This document shows, piece after piece, positions 5,266 through 8,501 of a stretch of DNA of 8,501 nt. The stretch comes from TMED14 sp003444795 (GTDB taxonomy: Bacteria > Bacteroidota > Bacteroidia > Flavobacteriales > Schleiferiaceae): positions 1 through 8,501 of the forward strand of contig CAXBRT010000078.1 in assembly GCA_963978445.1 (NCBI GenBank), read 5' to 3'. The position numbers and the translations under genes were made by a program. Numbering within the stretch: position 1 is the stretch's first letter; each line of letters starts with the position of its first letter. The notes below the pieces were generated by a model that was not told the origin of the DNA, searched no databases, and saw only the letters and a list, made by a program, of their open reading frames with translations.

Positions 5266-6681
5266 GTGAATTCCCCTCAAATCCTCCAAATTCTTCGGAA
5301 TGCCTTGCCCGCTCCGCCAACGGCCGACCAAAGTCGCGCCCTGGAGGCCTTATCTAGCTATTTGTTGGAGGATTCGAGTCAGCGCCTATTCATCTTAAAA
5401 GGCTATGCAGGAACGGGTAAGACCACCCTGATGCGCGCACTTGCGCGCTCCGCATCCAGCCTCGGCCTGAAGGCCGTGCTGGCGGCGCCGACGGGTCGCG
5501 CCGCTAAGGTCTTACAGGGGCAATTACAGCGCCGTGCTTACACCCTTCACCGAATGCTGTACCTCACCGTTCGGTCGCCGGAAGGCGGATTTAAGCGCAT
5601 CAAACGCGAAAACAAAGTGAAACGGGGGCTTTTTATCGTGGACGAGGCGTCCATGCTGGGAGACAGTGGGGAATCAGGGCATTTGCTGGAGGATCTTCTC
5701 CAATTTGTGCATCAGGGCACGGATTGTCGGCTGCTTTTGGTGGGGGATGAGGCCCAGTTGCCCCCGGTAGGGCAAACCTTCAGCCCGGCCCTACAGCCCA
5801 AGTATCTCCGGGATGGCTATGGATGGAAGATTCGCGGTGCGGCCCTACAGGAGGTCATGCGACAGGCGGCGGATTCTGGAATCTTGAACAACGCGACAGT
5901 TTTGCGGTCAGCGCTTGGGATGAACGAACCAAAGTTTCCTCGGCTTCGGGTAGCAGAGGATGTTCAACGTTTGGCAGATGCGCATGAAGTGTTTGAGGCG
6001 ATGGAAAGAGCTTTCGCCAGCCAGGAAAATGATTCGGTCGTAATAACGCGCAGCAACAAGCGGGCTGTGGCCTACAACCGGCAAATACGGGGCAGGTTGC
6101 TCTGGCGGGAGGAAATTATCAATGCCGGAGACAAGGTGATGGTCGTGCAGAACAATGAACGCTGGATGGACCCCGATGATCCCGTTGGATTTGTGGCGAA
6201 CGGGGACCAGTTTGAAGTGCTGAGTTGGCGCAACGAAGAAGAGCGCTACGGCCTGCGTTTTGCGGATGCCACCTTGAGATGGTTGGACCGCGATCAAGCC
6301 CCCAATTTGGAGGCTAAAATCTTGTTGGATGTGCTGGATTCGGAAACGCCTAGACTCGCGGAAATTGACCTCAAACGCATGCAGCAAGAAGTCTATCAAG
6401 AAGCGGAGGAACTGCCCAAAACCAAGCGCGCCGCATACATTCACGAGCACGATTACCTCCAGGCCTTGCAACTCAAATTCGCCTACGCGCTCACGGGGCA
6501 TAAATCCCAAGGGGGCCAATGGGCGCATGTTTTCGTGGAATGGCCTTTTACGGAGGATACGGGTGATCCAGATTTTTTAAGGTGGATGTACACGGCGGTC
6601 ACTCGCGCCCAAGAACAGCTCTATTTGATTGGTTTCCCAGAGGCTACTTTTGCCCCATCTGATGACCCATCTCTTCTTTGA
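5266..6681 (+). CDS. SF1B DNA helicase, Dda/RecD-like (AAA_30 + UvrD_C_2)
   Basis: This 471-residue ATP-dependent helicase is close in size to phage T4 Dda and lacks the long N-terminal region of RecD2. Seen directly: Walker A GYAGTGKT (46-53), motif Ia LAAPTGRAAKVL (72-83), Walker B/motif II IVDEAS (124-129), motif III LVGDEAQLPPVG (158-169), and C-terminal TGHKSQG (410-416) and YTAVTRAQEQLYLIG (442-456), the motifs V and VI of SF1. The middle (NAGDKVMVVQNNER, GFVANGDQFEVL) looks like the SH3-like insert of this group. It probably unwinds DNA 5'-3' in repair or replication restart; the specific role is inferred. GTG at 5266 is the best start: it is the only start-like codon near the homologous N-terminus (NSPQILQILRNALP). 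The longer open frame upstream is antisense to the divergent gene. It overlaps the following HAD gene by 20 nt. Confidence 0.9.
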   Translation: MNSPQILQILRNALPAPPTADQSRALEALSSYLLEDSSQRLFILKGYAGTGKTTLMRALARSASSLGLKAVLAAPTGRAAKVLQGQLQRRAYTLHRMLYLTVRSPEGGFKRIKRENKVKRGLFIVDEASMLGDSGESGHLLEDLLQFVHQGTDCRLLLVGDEAQLPPVGQTFSPALQPKYLRDGYGWKIRGAALQEVMRQAADSGILNNATVLRSALGMNEPKFPRLRVAEDVQRLADAHEVFEAMERAFASQENDSVVITRSNKRAVAYNRQIRGRLLWREEIINAGDKVMVVQNNERWMDPDDPVGFVANGDQFEVLSWRNEEERYGLRFADATLRWLDRDQAPNLEAKILLDVLDSETPRLAEIDLKRMQQEVYQEAEELPKTKRAAYIHEHDYLQALQLKFAYALTGHKSQGGQWAHVFVEWPFTEDTGDPDFLRWMYTAVTRAQEQLYLIGFPEATFAPSDDPSLL

Positions 6682-7384
6682 TTTAGACCGAACCCTGTGG
6701 CATCACGAAGCCAACTGCGCTGCCGTACTGGCAGAATTTTGTTTGGAATTTCCGGCGTTACACGGCATGGATCCTGTGCATGTGGCGCAACGCTACCAGG
6801 TCATCAACGACGGATTGTGGGATATCATTCAAGCGGCCGGGTATAGCGTGGAGTATGTGCGAAATAGGCGTTTTCATAACCTGCTGGAGGAACTCGTGCC
6901 TCAATTGCCTACCAAAGTTCGCCGTGAGTTGGCGCAAGTATTGGAAGCAGCCTTCACAGAACGCACCCCAAATCGCGGAGCTACATACCCCGGGGTTCAG
7001 GAGGTGCTCCACGGGTTGAAGTCGGCCGGCTATGGATTGCATGTTTTGACCAATGGCGTAACGAGTTCTCAAGAGCGCAAGATTGCGGCCATGGGACTGA
7101 CCGAGGTTTTTGACAGTTTGACCACCTCGGATGCATCGGGTTCCTACAAGCCGGATCGCGGAATTTTCACGTATGCGATGCGCCTGGCAGGCTGTGGGCC
7201 AGAATCGGCCGTGATGATTGGGGATTCCCGCTTGCGGGATGTAGGCGGAGGGCATGCGGCAGGTATGCGTACGCTGTGGTTTAAGGCTCCGAATTCTTTG
7301 CCCCCGGACGACGATGCAGCGCCAGATGGCACCTTCCAAAACTTCGCTGATTTGCCAGAAGCCTTGCGTCGCATCGGGGCTTGA
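6662..7384 (+). CDS. YjjG/YfnB-like HAD phosphatase (pyrimidine nucleotidase family)
   Basis: This 240-residue cytosolic HAD-superfamily subfamily IA hydrolase shows motif I DLDRT (7-11; nucleophile D7, acid/base D9), motif II LTNG (129-132, T130), motif III lysine K163 in SYKPD, and motif IV MIGDSRLRD (185-193; D188, D193). A helical cap domain spans about residues 16-100. The opening HLFFDLDRTLW and the GDS...GGGHAAGMRTLWF ending are closest to the YjjG/YfnB group, which dephosphorylates (often non-canonical) pyrimidine nucleoside monophosphates. Substrate specificity within HAD enzymes is hard to predict, so phosphatase is firm and nucleotidase is probable. The ATG at 6662 is chosen because motif I follows immediately; a TTG at 6629 would lengthen the overlap with the helicase without adding family sequence. 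The 20-nt overlap indicates one operon with the helicase. Confidence 0.88.
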   Translation: MTHLFFDLDRTLWHHEANCAAVLAEFCLEFPALHGMDPVHVAQRYQVINDGLWDIIQAAGYSVEYVRNRRFHNLLEELVPQLPTKVRRELAQVLEAAFTERTPNRGATYPGVQEVLHGLKSAGYGLHVLTNGVTSSQERKIAAMGLTEVFDSLTTSDASGSYKPDRGIFTYAMRLAGCGPESAVMIGDSRLRDVGGGHAAGMRTLWFKAPNSLPPDDDAAPDGTFQNFADLPEALRRIGA

Positions 7385-7422
7385 ATTGAGATTGGAGCGC
7401 GCCAAGGGCAGGTTTCGGCCTG

Positions 7423-7430
7423 TATCTTTG
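7423..7430 (+). promoter_or_regulatory. Bacteroidota-type -7 element (TATCTTTG) upstream of the mutase gene
   Basis: TATCTTTG is an exact TAnnTTTG match inside the 64-nt gap after the HAD gene, 18 nt before the ATG at 7449. This is the same spacing as the element upstream of the minus-strand operon. No good -33 TTTG is found at 19-21 nt upstream; the nearest TTG (7392-7394) is too far. Confidence 0.45.
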
Positions 7431-7448
7431 CGGGAAAGGCTCAATTTT

Positions 7449-8501
7449 ATGGTGAACGCGACCCCTTACGTTCCAAAAAACAGCATTCGAATCGTCACGG
7501 CAGCCTCGCTGTTTGACGGACACGATGCCAGTATCAATATCATGCGCCGCATCCTACAATCAAGTGGGGCGGAAGTGATCCACCTTGGACATGACCGCAG
7601 TGTCGAAGAAGTGGTGAATACGGCCATTCAAGAAGATGCCAACGCTATTGCTATGACCTCCTATCAGGGCGGTCACATGGAATACTTCAAATACATGTAC
7701 GACCTGTTGAAGGAAAAAGGCGCAGGTCATATTCGCATCTTCGGTGGGGGTGGCGGAACTATTCTTCCTTCAGAAATTGCCGAACTTCAAGACTACGGCA
7801 TCGCCCGCATTTATCATCCAGACGATGGTCGTGCACTGGGCCTTCAAGGCATGATCAACGACTTGCTGGAGAAATGTGACTTCCCGGTTGGGGATCAAAC
7901 GGAAGGGGCGGTTGAAGGTGCGCTTAAAGGAGAAGCTCGCCACTTGGCACGCTTGATTTCCTGCGCAGAAAACTTTCCACAGGTGTATGAAACGCTTTTG
8001 CCCAGCCTAGAAAAGGGCATATCTAAGGGCTCCAAAACTCCCGTGCTAGGCATTACTGGGACGGGGGGAGCAGGTAAGAGCTCCTTGGTGGATGAGCTAG
8101 TCCGTCGTTTTTTGTTGGCACATCCAGGGAAGCGCCTCGGCATTATTTCTGTGGACCCCTCCAAGCGCAAAACAGGGGGTGCGCTGTTGGGCGACCGCAT
8201 TCGCATGAACGCCATCCAGCATGGAGACATCTACATGCGTTCGTTGGCTACGCGCCAAAGCAATTTGGCCCTCAGCAAGCACGTTGCTGAGGCTCTGCGC
8301 ATCCTACAAGCCGCTGCCTTTGATTTGATCATCCTTGAAACGTCAGGGATTGGTCAATCGGACACCGAAATTTTGGATCACAGCGATGTTTCCCTCTATG
8401 TGATGACGCCAGAATACGGCGCCGCCACCCAGCTGGAAAAAATTGACATGTTGGACTTTGCCGACCTGATTACGCTGGACAAGTTTGACAAGCGCGGGGC
8501 T
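7449..8501 (+). CDS. icmF: Fused B12-dependent acyl-CoA mutase (IcmF type), N-terminal part (3' end cut by window)
   Basis: The visible 351 residues carry the first two modules of IcmF. IcmF fuses a cobalamin-binding domain, a MeaB-like GTPase chaperone and a mutase substrate-binding barrel, and interconverts isobutyryl-CoA and butyryl-CoA or related acyl-CoAs. B12 domain, about residues 12-140: TAASLFDGHDASINIMRR (H25 is the likely lower cobalt ligand), SYQGGHMEYFKYM (71-83) and FGGGGGTILP (98-107). GTPase domain from about 197: P-loop GITGTGGAGKSS (201-212), SVDPSKRKTGGALLGDRIRMN (234-254) and ETSGIGQSD (297-305). The guanine-specificity motif reads DKFD (344-347) where NKxD is expected. 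The mutase barrel lies beyond the window, so a plain MeaB-fused protein cannot be excluded, but this domain order is characteristic. The start at 7449 follows from homology (VxFVTAASLFDGHDA occurs about 15 residues in) and from a -7 element just upstream. The absence of an in-window stop is due to truncation. Confidence 0.9.
   Translation, partial: MVNATPYVPKNSIRIVTAASLFDGHDASINIMRRILQSSGAEVIHLGHDRSVEEVVNTAIQEDANAIAMTSYQGGHMEYFKYMYDLLKEKGAGHIRIFGGGGGTILPSEIAELQDYGIARIYHPDDGRALGLQGMINDLLEKCDFPVGDQTEGAVEGALKGEARHLARLISCAENFPQVYETLLPSLEKGISKGSKTPVLGITGTGGAGKSSLVDELVRRFLLAHPGKRLGIISVDPSKRKTGGALLGDRIRMNAIQHGDIYMRSLATRQSNLALSKHVAEALRILQAAAFDLIILETSGIGQSDTEILDHSDVSLYVMTPEYGAATQLEKIDMLDFADLITLDKFDKRGA

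Noticed and set aside
5433..5448. GCGCGC-ACTT-GCGCGC hairpin in the helicase gene
   Set aside because: It falls on Arg/Ala codons just after Walker A and has no T-run; probably a coding coincidence.
5908..6528. 206-residue minus-strand open frame opposite the helicase
   Set aside because: Shadow of a highly conserved helicase coding frame; no independent support.
6758..7444. 228-residue minus-strand open frame opposite the HAD gene and the 64-nt gap
   Set aside because: It is antisense to a gene with complete HAD motifs; its product shows no recognisable motif and it has no promoter-like site that I can support.

Overview
The window looks like a chromosomal housekeeping segment from a member of the Bacteroidota, probably a Flavobacteriia or Cryomorphaceae-like lineage with a moderate GC content (about half, by eye). 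Three things point there. The conserved trio of a one-TM hypothetical protein, a DUF3822 protein and RsmD is typical of that phylum. Start codons lack Shine-Dalgarno sequences. Several promoter-like sites resemble the Bacteroidota -7 element TAnnTTTG. I see no mobile elements, tRNA, rRNA, CRISPR array or phage genes.

Layout, left to right. (1) The 3' end of a GNAT-type acetyltransferase gene (+) is joined by an ATGA overlap to an OxyR-like LysR regulator (+). (2) An SLC13/DASS anion transporter (-) converges on the regulator; the two stop ends overlap. (3) An RdgB/HAM1 nucleotide pyrophosphatase (+) diverges from the transporter; their start codons interlock in a single CATG. (4) A minus-strand operon, read right to left, holds a membrane-anchored hypothetical protein, a DUF3822 protein and the 16S rRNA methyltransferase RsmD. 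RsmD converges on RdgB with an 18-nt overlap. (5) A 60-nt divergent promoter region precedes a Dda/RecD-like SF1 helicase (+), which overlaps a YjjG-like HAD phosphatase (+). (6) After 64 nt comes the 5' part of a fused B12-dependent acyl-CoA mutase of the IcmF type (+), which runs off the window.

Functionally this is a mix: nucleotide-pool cleaning (RdgB, YjjG), ribosome modification (RsmD), DNA metabolism (helicase), anion uptake, a regulator and B12-dependent acyl-CoA rearrangement. They do not form one pathway. The strongest architectural trait is extreme compaction: six of nine gene junctions overlap, one has a 1-nt gap, and the largest spacer is 64 nt.

I did not find a convincing new multi-gene system. 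The points most worth a second look are a perfect 11-bp hairpin inside the first codons of the DUF3822 gene, the interlocked divergent start codons, an OxyR-like protein without the redox cysteines, and an Asn-to-Asp change in the G4 motif of the mutase's GTPase domain.
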